DNA of 64,000 bases from APNM01 sp040361335 (lineage in GTDB: Bacteria; Pseudomonadota; Gammaproteobacteria; Nevskiales; Salinisphaeraceae), in contig NZ_APNM01000002.1 in the NCBI RefSeq assembly GCF_040361335.1, positions 186,001 through 250,000 on the forward strand. Reading direction: 5' to 3'. Shown here piece by piece: positions 1 through 7,039 of this stretch. A program made the translations under genes and the position numbers. How positions within the stretch are numbered: the stretch's first letter is position 1; each line of letters starts with the position of its first letter. The notes under the pieces were generated by a model, which was given only the letters and a program-made list of their open reading frames with translations, was not told the origin of the DNA and searched no databases.

Positions 1-1
1 C

Positions 2-439
2 AGCATCCCGGTCGGCACCACGGTGCACTGCGTCGAGATGCGGCCGGGCAAGGGCGCGCAGCTCGCGCGCAGCGCGGGTGCCGCCGCCCAGCTCGTGGCG
101 CGCGAGGGCGATTACGCCACGCTGCGCCTGCGCAGCGGCGAGATGCGCCGGGTGTATGCCGGCTGCAAGGCCACGGTGGGCGAGGTCGGCAACGACGAGC
201 ACAACCTGCGTTCGCTGGGCAAGGCCGGCGCCAAGCGCTGGCGCGGCCGTCGGCCGACGGTGCGCGGCGTGGCCATGAACCCGGTGGATCACCCGCATGG
301 CGGCGGCGAGGGCCGCACCAGCGGCGGCCGGCACCCGTCGAGCCCGTGGGGCTGGAAGACGAAGGGTTACAAGACCCGCGCCAACAAGCGCACGGACGAC
401 ATGATCGTGCGGCGGCGCGGCAAGCGTAAGAAGCGTTAA
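2..439 (+). CDS. rplB: 50S ribosomal protein L2 (C-terminal part, cut by window start)
   Basis: Only the last 145 codons are present; the frame is open from base 2, so the gene begins upstream of the window. L2 binds 23S rRNA near the peptidyl-transferase centre. The conserved block NPVDHPHGGGEGR, with the His long linked to the catalytic centre, and the following SPWGWKTKGYKTR and the basic tail RRRGKRKKR are all visible. It is the first visible member of the S10 operon and is followed 23 nt later by rpsS. No frame damage is seen. Confidence 0.97.
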   Translation, partial: SIPVGTTVHCVEMRPGKGAQLARSAGAAAQLVAREGDYATLRLRSGEMRRVYAGCKATVGEVGNDEHNLRSLGKAGAKRWRGRRPTVRGVAMNPVDHPHGGGEGRTSGGRHPSSPWGWKTKGYKTRANKRTDDMIVRRRGKRKKR

Positions 440-462
440 ACGAGTCAGCAGCGGAGCAGTCA

Positions 463-732
463 ATGCCGCGTTCGATCAAGAAAGGGCCGTTTGTCGATCT
501 GCACCTTGCACGCAAGGTGGCGGCGACCGAGGGTGCCCAGACCAAGCGTCCGATCAAGACCTGGTCGCGCCGGTCGATGATCACGCCCGACATGGTGGGC
601 CTGACCATCGCCGTGCACAACGGCCGTCAGCACGTGCCCGTCTTCGTGTCCGAGAACATGGTCGGCCACAAGCTGGGTGAGTTCGCACCCACCCGGACCT
701 TCAAGGGCCACGTCGGGGATCGCAAGGGCTAG
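463..732 (+). CDS. rpsS: 30S ribosomal protein S19
   Basis: An 89-residue protein beginning MPRSIKKGPFVDLHLARKV, typical of bacterial S19 in length and sequence. It forms a complex with S13 in the head of the 30S subunit. The motif GHKLGEFAPTRTFKGH near the C-terminus is diagnostic. It lies between rplB and rplV in the usual S10 order, with a purine-rich ribosome-binding site (GCGGAG) before the ATG. Confidence 0.97.
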   Translation: MPRSIKKGPFVDLHLARKVAATEGAQTKRPIKTWSRRSMITPDMVGLTIAVHNGRQHVPVFVSENMVGHKLGEFAPTRTFKGHVGDRKG

Positions 733-736
733 CACC

Positions 737-1075
737 ATGAGTACCGAGACAGTCGCAAAACTGCGTTTCGCGCGTATCTCGCCGCAGAAGGCGCGCCTGG
801 TCGCCGACCAGGTTCGCGGTCTGCCGGTCGAGCGTGCCCTGGAGCTGCTGCAGTTCTCGCCCCGCAAGGGTGCCCGCATCCTGCACAAGGTGCTGGAGTC
901 GGCGATCGCCAACGCGGAGCACAACGACGGCGCGGACGTGGATGAACTGAAGGTGAGCGAGATCATGGTCGACGAGGGGCCGACCCTCAAGCGGATCAAG
1001 CCGCGGGCGCGCGGGCGCGCCGACCGCATTTTCAAGCGCACCAGCCACGTCACGATTCGCGTGGCGGACAAGTAA
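737..1075 (+). CDS. rplV: 50S ribosomal protein L22
   Basis: A 112-residue protein whose beta-hairpin loop lines the peptide exit tunnel. The ATG at 737 gives the family N-terminus (MSTETVAKLRFARISPQKAR); a longer in-frame reading would overlap rpsS and adds nothing L22-like. The tunnel-loop region GPTLKRIKPRARGRADRI and the end HVTIRV are conserved. It starts 4 nt after the rpsS stop, so translation is probably coupled. Confidence 0.97.
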   Translation: MSTETVAKLRFARISPQKARLVADQVRGLPVERALELLQFSPRKGARILHKVLESAIANAEHNDGADVDELKVSEIMVDEGPTLKRIKPRARGRADRIFKRTSHVTIRVADK

Positions 1076-1085
1076 CGAGGCAGCT

Positions 1086-1775
1086 ATGGGTCATAAAGTC
1101 CATCCAACCGGCTTCCGGCTCGGCGTCACCACCGAGTGGAGCTCGCGCTGGTACGCGGAGAACCGCGGTTACCGCGATACGCTGAACACGGACCTCGAGG
1201 TGCGCGATTTCATTCGCGAGAAGCTCTCGCACGCCTCGGTCAGCCGCATCCAGATTGATCGTCCGGCGCGTTCGGCGCGGATCACGATCCATACGGCGCG
1301 GCCGGGCATCGTGATCGGCAAGAAGGGCGAGGACATCGACAAGCTGCGCACCGAGGTGTCGCGCAAGATGGGCGTGCCCGTCCATCTGTCGGTCGAGGAA
1401 ATCCGCAAGCCCGAGCTGGACGCACGATTGGTCGCCGAGAACATCGCGCAGCAGCTCGAGCGCCGGATCATGTTCCGGCGCGCGATGAAGCGCGCGGTCG
1501 GCAACGCCATGCGCCTGGGTGCCGGCGGTATCCGCGTGAACGTGGCGGGCCGTTTGAACGGCGCCGAGATCGCGCGCTCCGAGTGGTATCGCGACGGCCG
1601 CGTGCCGCTGCACACCCTGCGCGCCGACATCGACTATGGCGTCGCCGAGGCCAAGACCACCTACGGCGTCATCGGCGTCAAGGTCTGGATCTTCAAGGGC
1701 GAGGTTTTCGAGGCGGACAAGAAGGCGGCCGTGGCGGAGAAAGCCGAGGCGGCCGAAGCCCCGGCACAAGGTTGA
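1086..1775 (+). CDS. rpsC: 30S ribosomal protein S3
   Basis: A 229-residue protein with the family start MGHKVHPTGFRLG. The N-terminal KH domain carries the nucleic-acid binding loop GIVIGKKGEDIDKLR (about residues 75-90); the C-terminal domain contains RLNGAEIARSEWYRDGRVPLHTLRADIDYG. S3 sits at the mRNA entry tunnel. The acidic, Ala-rich tail (AEKAEAAEAPAQG) is a common variable end. It follows rplV after 10 nt and precedes rplP after 6 nt. Confidence 0.97.
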   Translation: MGHKVHPTGFRLGVTTEWSSRWYAENRGYRDTLNTDLEVRDFIREKLSHASVSRIQIDRPARSARITIHTARPGIVIGKKGEDIDKLRTEVSRKMGVPVHLSVEEIRKPELDARLVAENIAQQLERRIMFRRAMKRAVGNAMRLGAGGIRVNVAGRLNGAEIARSEWYRDGRVPLHTLRADIDYGVAEAKTTYGVIGVKVWIFKGEVFEADKKAAVAEKAEAAEAPAQG

Positions 1776-1781
1776 TACGAC

Positions 1782-2195
1782 ATGTTGCAACCCAAGCGCA
1801 CCAAGTTTCGCAAGCAGCAGAAGGGCCGCAACCGCGGTATGGCGCAGCGCGCCAACCAGGTCAGCTTCGGCGAGTACGGCCTCAAGGCCGTCGACCGCGG
1901 CCGCGTGACCGCGCGCCAGATCGAGGCCGCGCGGCGTGCGATGACGCGCCACATCAAGCGCGGCGGCAAGATCTGGATCCGCGTGTTCCCGGATGTGCCG
2001 GTGACCAAGAAGCCCATCGAGGTCCGCATGGGCAAGGGCAAGGGCAACGTGGAGTACTGGGTGGCCAAGGTGCAGCCCGGACGCATGCTCTACGAGATGG
2101 AAGGCGTGCCGCGCGAAGTCGCGCAGGAAGCCTTCCGGCTGGCCGCCGCGAAGCTGCCGGTCCGTTGTGCCTTCGTGGACCGCAAGATTCTTTGA
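1782..2195 (+). CDS. rplP: 50S ribosomal protein L16
   Basis: A 137-residue protein with the L16 opening MLQPKRTKFRKQQKGRNRG and the conserved VFPDVPVTKKPIEVRMGKGKG block. L16 supports the tRNA elbow in the A and P sites and the architecture of the 23S centre. Length equals the usual 136-138. It lies tightly packed between rpsC and rpmC. Confidence 0.97.
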   Translation: MLQPKRTKFRKQQKGRNRGMAQRANQVSFGEYGLKAVDRGRVTARQIEAARRAMTRHIKRGGKIWIRVFPDVPVTKKPIEVRMGKGKGNVEYWVAKVQPGRMLYEMEGVPREVAQEAFRLAAAKLPVRCAFVDRKIL

Positions 2196-2205
2196 GGAAG
2201 ACGGC

Positions 2206-2403
2206 ATGAAAGCGGCTGAACTCAGAAAGAAATCGGCGGACGAGCTCCGCAAGGAACTGCTGGAACTGCGGCGAGAGCAGTTCAACCTGCGCATGCAGGC
2301 GGCGACCGGCCAGTTGGCGGGGTCGCATCAGTTCCGGGAAGTGCGCCGCAACATCGCACGGGTCAAGACCGTGCTCGGCGAGCAGCAGGGTGATTCGGCA
2401 TGA
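2206..2403 (+). CDS. rpmC: 50S ribosomal protein L29
   Basis: A 65-residue two-helix protein at the exit-tunnel rim near the trigger factor and SRP docking site. The ATG at 2206 follows GAGGAAGAC, a good ribosome-binding site, and gives MKAAELRKKSADELRKEL. An earlier in-frame start would run back into rplP and was not used. The conserved RREQFNLRMQAATGQL and the RNIARVKTVL end are present. Its stop overlaps the rpsQ start by 4 nt (ATGA). Confidence 0.96.
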   Translation: MKAAELRKKSADELRKELLELRREQFNLRMQAATGQLAGSHQFREVRRNIARVKTVLGEQQGDSA

Positions 2404-2696
2404 GCGAGCAGAACAGCGAGCAGCAGGCGGCCACGAACCAGCGGGTGCTGGCGGGTCACGTCATCGGCAACAAGATGGACAAGTCCATCGTGGTGGCGGT
2501 CGAGCGGCGCGTGAAGCACGAGCTGTACGGCAAGTACGTTCGGCGCACGACCAAGATCGTGGCGCACGACGAGAACAACGAGTGCAATCCCGGCGATTTC
2601 GTCGAGATCGCGGAGTGCCGTCCGATCTCCAAGAGCAAGTCCTGGCGCTTGGTCCGGGTGGTCGAGGCCGCCGGCGAGCTCGAGACGACGGGCTGA
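2400..2696 (+). CDS. rpsQ: 30S ribosomal protein S17
   Basis: A 98-residue OB-fold primary 16S rRNA binding protein. The conserved core runs from LAGHVIGNKMDKSIVVAVER to SKSWRLVRVVEAA. It is somewhat longer than the E. coli protein because of about ten extra polar residues at the N-terminus (MSEQNSEQQAATNQ) and a short C-terminal tail. Overlap with rpmC by ATGA points to coupled translation. It is the last gene of the S10 operon by the E. coli layout. Confidence 0.96.
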   Translation: MSEQNSEQQAATNQRVLAGHVIGNKMDKSIVVAVERRVKHELYGKYVRRTTKIVAHDENNECNPGDFVEIAECRPISKSKSWRLVRVVEAAGELETTG

Positions 2697-2709
2697 GGAA
2701 TCAAAGGCG

Positions 2710-3075
2710 ATGATCCAGACTGAAACGGTACTCAACGCGGCGGACAACAGTGGCGCGCGCCGGGTCCAGTGCATCAAGGTGCTGGGCGGCTCGCACCGCC
2801 GTTACGCACGCGTGGGCGACATCATCAAGGTCACGGTGAAGGACGCCATCCCGCGCGGCCGCGTCAAGAAGGGCGACGTGCTCAAGGCGGTGGTGGTGCG
2901 CACCCGGCGCGGCATCCGGCGTTCGGACGGCTCGCTGATCCGCTTCGACAATAACGCGGCGGTTCTGCTCAACAACCAGAACGAGCCGGTCGGCACCCGT
3001 ATTTTCGGTCCGGTGACGCGCGAATTGCGCGAGAAGTTCATGCGCATCATTTCGCTGGCTCCCGAGGTGCTCTAG
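2710..3075 (+). CDS. rplN: 50S ribosomal protein L14
   Basis: A 121-residue protein beginning MIQTETVLNAADNSGARRV, the diagnostic L14 start. It bridges to 16S rRNA helix 14 and is the docking site of RsfS. Other conserved stretches are DIIKVTVKDAIPRG and NEPVGTRIFGPVTREL. It opens the spc operon part; only 13 nt separate it from rpsQ and I see no promoter there. Confidence 0.97.
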   Translation: MIQTETVLNAADNSGARRVQCIKVLGGSHRRYARVGDIIKVTVKDAIPRGRVKKGDVLKAVVVRTRRGIRRSDGSLIRFDNNAAVLLNNQNEPVGTRIFGPVTRELREKFMRIISLAPEVL

Positions 3076-3077
3076 TC

Positions 3078-3410
3078 ATGGCGATGCAGAGAATCCGAAA
3101 GGGCGACGAGGTCGTGATCATCGCCGGCAAGGACAAGGGCCGGCGTGGCACCGTGCTCCGGGTCCGCGACGACGACCGCGTGGTGGTCGAGGGTCTGAAC
3201 CTGGCCAAGAAGCACGTGAAGGCCGATCCCAACCAGGGAATCGCCGGCGGCATCGAAGAACGGGAAATGCCGCTGCATATCTCGAATGTGATGTTGTACA
3301 ACCCGGACAGCGGCCGCGGCGAGCGCGTGGGCTTCAAGTACCTCGGCGAGGGCGGCGACCGGCGCAAGGTGCGCTACTACAAATCCACCGGTGAAGTCGT
3401 CGACGCGTAA
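3078..3410 (+). CDS. rplX: 50S ribosomal protein L24
   Basis: A 110-residue protein with an N-terminal KOW motif (IRKGDEVVIIAGKDKGRRGTV, from about residue 5). L24 starts 50S assembly and lies at the tunnel exit. The start follows the rplN stop after 2 nt. The conserved VEGLNLAKKHVK and the C-terminal GFKYLGEGGDRRKVRYYK are visible. Confidence 0.97.
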   Translation: MAMQRIRKGDEVVIIAGKDKGRRGTVLRVRDDDRVVVEGLNLAKKHVKADPNQGIAGGIEEREMPLHISNVMLYNPDSGRGERVGFKYLGEGGDRRKVRYYKSTGEVVDA

Positions 3411-3412
3411 CC

Positions 3413-3985
3413 ATGGGCGAAGCTATGACGGAAAACACACCCGAGACCGCGCGGCTGAAGGCCGAGTATCGCGAGCGGATCGTGCCGGCGCTGATGGAGC
3501 GCTTCGGCTACTCCAGCCCGATGGCCGTGCCGCGCGTGGTCAAGATCACGCTCAACATGGGCGTCGGCGAGGCCGTGGCCGACCGCAAGGTCATCGACCA
3601 CGCCATGCAGGACATGGCGGCCATCGCCGGTCAGCAGCCGGTGATGACGCGTGCGCGCAAGTCCGAAGCCGGGTTCAAGATCCGCGAGGGCTGGCCGATC
3701 GGCTGCAAGGTCACCCTCCGCCGTGGTCGCATGTACGAGTTCCTGGACCGGCTGGTGAACGTGTCGCTGCCGCGCATCCGCGATTTCCGCGGGCTCAACC
3801 CGCGGGCGTTCGACGGCCGCGGCAACTACAGCCTCGGCGTCAAGGAGCAGATCGTGTTCCCGGAGATCGACTACGACAAGGTCGATGTCCTGCGGGGCAT
3901 GGACATCGTGATCACCACGTCGGCCCGGAACGACGAAGAGGGACGGGCGCTGTTGGAAGGCTTCAACTTCCCGTTCCGCAAGTAA
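3413..3985 (+). CDS. rplE: 50S ribosomal protein L5
   Basis: A 190-residue reading that binds 5S rRNA and contacts the P-site tRNA. Conserved blocks are PRVVKITLNMGVGEA, KVTLRRGRMYEFLDRL and FPEIDYDKVD. The start is uncertain: ATG at 3413, 2 nt after the rplX stop, or ATG at 3425 (MTENTPETARLK), which gives 186 residues, nearer the usual 179. No strong Shine-Dalgarno decides between them. Confidence 0.95.
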   Translation: MGEAMTENTPETARLKAEYRERIVPALMERFGYSSPMAVPRVVKITLNMGVGEAVADRKVIDHAMQDMAAIAGQQPVMTRARKSEAGFKIREGWPIGCKVTLRRGRMYEFLDRLVNVSLPRIRDFRGLNPRAFDGRGNYSLGVKEQIVFPEIDYDKVDVLRGMDIVITTSARNDEEGRALLEGFNFPFRK

Positions 3986-4001
3986 ACGCGAGTAACGAGT
4001 T

Positions 4002-4307
4002 ATGGCAAAGAAAAGCATGATCGCACGCGAGAAGAAGCGCGCGGAGACGGTGGCGAAGTACGCCGCCAAGCGCGCGGAGCTCAAGGAGCGCATTCGCGAT
4101 CCCGAGGCGACCATGGAGGAGCGCTACGCGGCGGTCCAGGAACTGCAGCGGCTACCGCGGGACGCGTCTCCGGCGCGGCTGCGGAATCGCTGCGAGGCGA
4201 CCGGTCGTCCGCGCGGCTATTACCGGAAATTCGGTCTGGCGCGCAACAAGCTGCGCGAGGCCGCCATGCGCGGCGAAATCCCCGGGCTGGTGAAGTCCAG
4301 CTGGTAA
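4002..4307 (+). CDS. rpsN: 30S ribosomal protein S14 (zinc-free type)
   Basis: A 101-residue S14 with the long form's start MAKKSMIAREKKRAE and the C-terminal block RLRNRCEATGRPRGYYRKFGLARNKLREAAM. It lacks the CxxC...CxxC zinc ribbon, so it is the zinc-independent C- form usual in gammaproteobacteria. It belongs to the 30S head. Position between rplE and rpsH is canonical. Confidence 0.96.
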   Translation: MAKKSMIAREKKRAETVAKYAAKRAELKERIRDPEATMEERYAAVQELQRLPRDASPARLRNRCEATGRPRGYYRKFGLARNKLREAAMRGEIPGLVKSSW

Positions 4308-4344
4308 CCGTCGTGTCGCAAACGTACAGCGTGGGTATCGATAT

Positions 4345-4740
4345 ATGAGTATGACTGACCCCATCGCCGACATGCTCACCCGCATCCGGAACGGGCAGTC
4401 GGCCGAGAAGGACCAGGTCGAGATGCCGTCGTCCAAGCTCAAGGTGGCGATCGCCGAGGTGCTCAAGGACGAGGGCTACATCGCCGACTACCGGGTGACG
4501 GAAGTCGACGGCAAGCCGCGCCTGCAGGTGGTGCTCAAGTACTTCCAGGGCCGGCCGGTGATCGAGCGGCTGGAGCGTGTCAGCAAGCCGGGACTGCGGG
4601 TCTACCGCGGCAAGAACGATCTGCCGACCGTGGTCGGCGGGCTCGGCGTGGCGATCGTCTCCACCTCGCACGGGGTCATGACGGACAGCGCGGCGCGCGC
4701 GGCCGGTCACGGCGGCGAAGTGCTGTGCACGGTCGCGTAA
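4345..4740 (+). CDS. rpsH: 30S ribosomal protein S8
   Basis: A 131-residue 16S rRNA central-domain binder; in E. coli it also represses the spc operon by binding its own mRNA. The start MSMTDPIADMLTRIRNGQ matches the family, so ATG 4345 is preferred over ATG 4351. The C-terminal GVAIVSTSHGVMTDSAARAAGHGGEVLC carries the signature STSxGVMTD. A 37-nt gap with no evident structure separates it from rpsN. Confidence 0.97.
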   Translation: MSMTDPIADMLTRIRNGQSAEKDQVEMPSSKLKVAIAEVLKDEGYIADYRVTEVDGKPRLQVVLKYFQGRPVIERLERVSKPGLRVYRGKNDLPTVVGGLGVAIVSTSHGVMTDSAARAAGHGGEVLCTVA

Positions 4741-4753
4741 GAGGTTTTTAACT

Positions 4754-5284
4754 ATGTCCAGAGTCGCAAAGGCACCGGTAGAGATTCCCAGCGGCGTCGA
4801 GATCGCCGTGGCGGCGCGCGCGGTGCGGGTCAAGGGCAAGAACGGCGAGCTGTCGTTCGACCTGCCCGATGGCGTGGACCTCAAGGTCGAGGAGGGCGTG
4901 GCCCGGGCCGAGCCCACCGGCCGCGAGAAGAACCTGGCCATGGCCGGGACCGTGCGCGCCATCGTCGCCAACATGGTGCACGGTGTCACCGAGGGCTTCG
5001 AGCGCAAGCTCGAGTTGGTCGGCGTCGGCTACCGCGCCCAGGCGCAGGGCCAGAAGCTGAACCTCTCGCTGGGCTTCTCGCACCCGATCGACTACGCCGT
5101 GCCGGACGGCGTGACCGTCGAGACGCCCAGCCAGACCGAAATCCTGGTCAAGGGTGCCGACAAGCAGGTGGTGGGTCAGGCCGCGGCGGAGATCCGCGCC
5201 TTCCGGCCGCCGGAGCCGTACAAGGGCAAGGGCGTGCGCTACGCCGACGAGCGCATCATCCGCAAGGAAGCGAAGAAGAAGTAA
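4754..5284 (+). CDS. rplF: 50S ribosomal protein L6
   Basis: A 176-residue protein made of two L6 repeats; it sits beside the sarcin-ricin loop and factor site. Recognised by MSRVAKAPVEIPSGV, the central LVGVGYRAQAQGQKLNL and the C-terminal signature PEPYKGKGVRYADE. Length matches E. coli L6 (177). A GAGGT element lies 9-13 nt before the ATG. Confidence 0.97.
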   Translation: MSRVAKAPVEIPSGVEIAVAARAVRVKGKNGELSFDLPDGVDLKVEEGVARAEPTGREKNLAMAGTVRAIVANMVHGVTEGFERKLELVGVGYRAQAQGQKLNLSLGFSHPIDYAVPDGVTVETPSQTEILVKGADKQVVGQAAAEIRAFRPPEPYKGKGVRYADERIIRKEAKKK

Positions 5285-5317
5285 CGCACGCCGACATACA
5301 TCGGAAAGGTCACGACG

Positions 5318-5674
5318 ATGCACAGGAAACAGATTCAACGTTTGCGCCGCGCGCGCCGCACCCGGATGAAGATCCGGGAGCTGGGAGCGCACCGCCTCGC
5401 GGTGCACCGTACGCCGCGGCACATTTACGCCCAGATCCTGACGCCGGACGGCGGCAGCACCCTGGTGACCGCCTCGACCGTGGAGAAATCGCTGCGCGAG
5501 GCGGTCGGCAGCACGGGCAATGCCGAGGCCGCCGCCGCCGTGGGCAAGGCGATCGCCGAGAAGGCGAAGGCCGCGGGTATCGAGGAAGTGGCCTTCGACC
5601 GCTCCGGCTTCGCCTATCACGGGCGCGTCAAGGCCCTGGCCGACGCCGCACGCGAGAACGGACTCAAGTTTTAA
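5318..5674 (+). CDS. rplR: 50S ribosomal protein L18
   Basis: A 118-residue 5S rRNA binding protein. The basic N-terminus (MHRKQIQRLRRARRTRMKI) and the conserved GAHRLAVHRTPRHIYAQI, ...KAKAAGIEEVAFDRSGFAYHGRVKALADAARENGLKF end are clear. After the stop there is a 94-nt gap holding a heptamer hairpin, unusual in an operon otherwise spaced by a few bases. Confidence 0.97.
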   Translation: MHRKQIQRLRRARRTRMKIRELGAHRLAVHRTPRHIYAQILTPDGGSTLVTASTVEKSLREAVGSTGNAEAAAAVGKAIAEKAKAAGIEEVAFDRSGFAYHGRVKALADAARENGLKF

Positions 5675-5679
5675 TGAAC

Positions 5680-5758
5680 GTGATTCGTGATCTGTGACTG
5701 GTGACTGGGCCTGCCGGCCACCTTTCTGACCAATCACGAATCACCAATCACCAATCAC
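5680..5758. repeat. Heptamer hairpin: four 7-bp units facing four complementary units
   Basis: Left arm is four 7-bp units of the type GTGATTC/GTGACTG (5680-5707). A 23-nt loop follows. The right arm is four units of the type CAATCAC/GAATCAC (5731-5758). The arms can pair imperfectly into a 28-bp stem. It lies in the rplR-rpsE gap and ends 10 nt before the rpsE start. The same design recurs at 8385. Confidence 0.9.
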
Positions 5759-5768
5759 CGAGATAGTT

Positions 5769-6272
5769 ATGGCAAAGGTGGAACGTACCGAAGGCGATCT
5801 GCTCGAGAAGCTCGTCGCCGTCAATCGCGTCGCCAAGGTGGTCAAGGGCGGCCGTCAGTTCGGCTTCACCGCGCTGACCGTGGTCGGCGACGGCGAGGGC
5901 CGCGTGGGCTTCGGCTACGGCAAGGCACGCGAGGTGCCGCTGGCCATCCAGAAGGCGATGGAGGCCGCGCGCAAGAACATGGTATCGGTGCAGCTCGCCG
6001 GCAACACCATCCAGCACGAGACCGTCGGCCGGCATGGCGCCACCAAGGTGATCATGCGGCCGGCCTCCGACGGTACCGGCGTGATCGCCGGCGGCGGCAT
6101 GCGCGCGGTGCTGGAAGTGGCCGGTGTGGGCAACGTGCTCGCGAAGAGCTACGGCTCGCGCAACCCGATCAACGTGGTTCGCGCGACCGTGAACGCCCTG
6201 AGCGAAATGCACGATCCGCACTACATCGCCGCCAAGCGCGGCAAGAGCGTCGACGAGCTCGTCTCCGCCTAG
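5769..6272 (+). CDS. rpsE: 30S ribosomal protein S5
   Basis: A 167-residue protein with the double-stranded-RNA-like N-terminal domain (KVVKGGRQFGFTALTVVGDGEGRVG) and the C-terminal domain with GTGVIAGGGMRAVLEVAGV. S5 is involved in decoding accuracy and mRNA unwinding. Length is identical to E. coli S5. It directly follows a heptamer hairpin, whose formation could affect its translation. Confidence 0.97.
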   Translation: MAKVERTEGDLLEKLVAVNRVAKVVKGGRQFGFTALTVVGDGEGRVGFGYGKAREVPLAIQKAMEAARKNMVSVQLAGNTIQHETVGRHGATKVIMRPASDGTGVIAGGGMRAVLEVAGVGNVLAKSYGSRNPINVVRATVNALSEMHDPHYIAAKRGKSVDELVSA

Positions 6273-6283
6273 GGAAAGCGATC

Positions 6284-6478
6284 ATGGCCAAGAGCAAGAC
6301 CGAACGACTGAAGCTGACCCTGGTCAAAAGCCCCGCCGGGCGGTTGGCCAGGCACCAGGCCTGCGTGCGCGGGCTCGGCCTGCGGCGCATGCATCACAGC
6401 GTGACCGTCGACGCCACGCCCGAGAACCTGGGCATGGTGAACAAGGTGAGCTACCTGCTCAACGTCGAAAAGGTTTAA
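6284..6478 (+). CDS. rpmD: 50S ribosomal protein L30
   Basis: A 64-residue protein with LKLTLVKSPAGRLARHQACVRGLGLRRMHHSV, typical of L30, and the end LGMVNKVSYLLNVEKV. Starts 11 nt after rpsE. The stop is followed by a 126-nt gap with a palindromic repeat before rplO. Confidence 0.96.
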   Translation: MAKSKTERLKLTLVKSPAGRLARHQACVRGLGLRRMHHSVTVDATPENLGMVNKVSYLLNVEKV

Positions 6479-6487
6479 ATGAAAATG

Positions 6488-6588
6488 AACCACAGAGGCA
6501 CAGTGGCACAGAGAGAAAACTGCTGATTACGACGCAGGCCTGATCATCTTTTTTGTCATTGTCCCTGTGCCTCCGTGTCTCTGTGGTT
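6488..6588. repeat. CACAGAG-type palindromic repeat
   Basis: AACCACAGAG at 6488-6497 pairs with CTCTGTGGTT at 6579-6588, and each arm continues inward with further CACAGAG/CTCTGTG-like units (8-9 bp period). The 40-nt middle is unrelated sequence. Lies between rpmD and rplO; the rplO start is 17 nt downstream. Related copies occur at 42464, 42569, 42697 and as the outer arms of the composite repeats at 28052 and 54769. Confidence 0.88.
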
Positions 6589-6604
6589 AATTTGAGGCTT
6601 TATC

Positions 6605-7036
6605 ATGCGTTTGAATGACCTACATCCCGGCGAAGGTGCCCGCAAGTCGGCCAAGCGCGTCGGTCGCGGCCCCGGTTCCGGCCTGGGCAAGACCGCCGGC
6701 CGCGGCCACAAGGGCCAGAAGTCGCGCTCGGGCGGCTATCACAAGGTCGGCTTCGAGGGCGGCCAGATGCCGCTGCAGCGGCGCGTGCCCAAGCGAGGTT
6801 TCCGCTCGGTCACCCCGCAGGCCGCGGAGGTGCGGCTGGATTCGCTCGGCCGCCTGTCCGGCGATGTCGATCTGATGGCGCTGAAGCAGGCCAAGATCGT
6901 GCCGCGCGACGCGGCGCGTGCCAAGGTGATCGCCTCGGGCAAGATCGAGTCCGCGGTCAACCTGAAGGGCGTCGCCGCCAGCGCCGGCGCGGTCAAGGCG
7001 ATCGAGGCCGCCGGCGGCTCCGTGGAGAACGGCTAG
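6605..7036 (+). CDS. rplO: 50S ribosomal protein L15
   Basis: A 143-residue protein with the Gly/Lys/Arg-rich N-terminus (GRGPGSGLGKTAGRGHKGQKSRSGG) that threads into 23S rRNA and the family start MRLNDLHPGEGARKS. Length is as expected (144 in E. coli). It is followed by secY after 3 nt. Translation starts just after a CACAGAG palindrome. Confidence 0.97.
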   Translation: MRLNDLHPGEGARKSAKRVGRGPGSGLGKTAGRGHKGQKSRSGGYHKVGFEGGQMPLQRRVPKRGFRSVTPQAAEVRLDSLGRLSGDVDLMALKQAKIVPRDAARAKVIASGKIESAVNLKGVAASAGAVKAIEAAGGSVENG

Positions 7037-7039
7037 GCC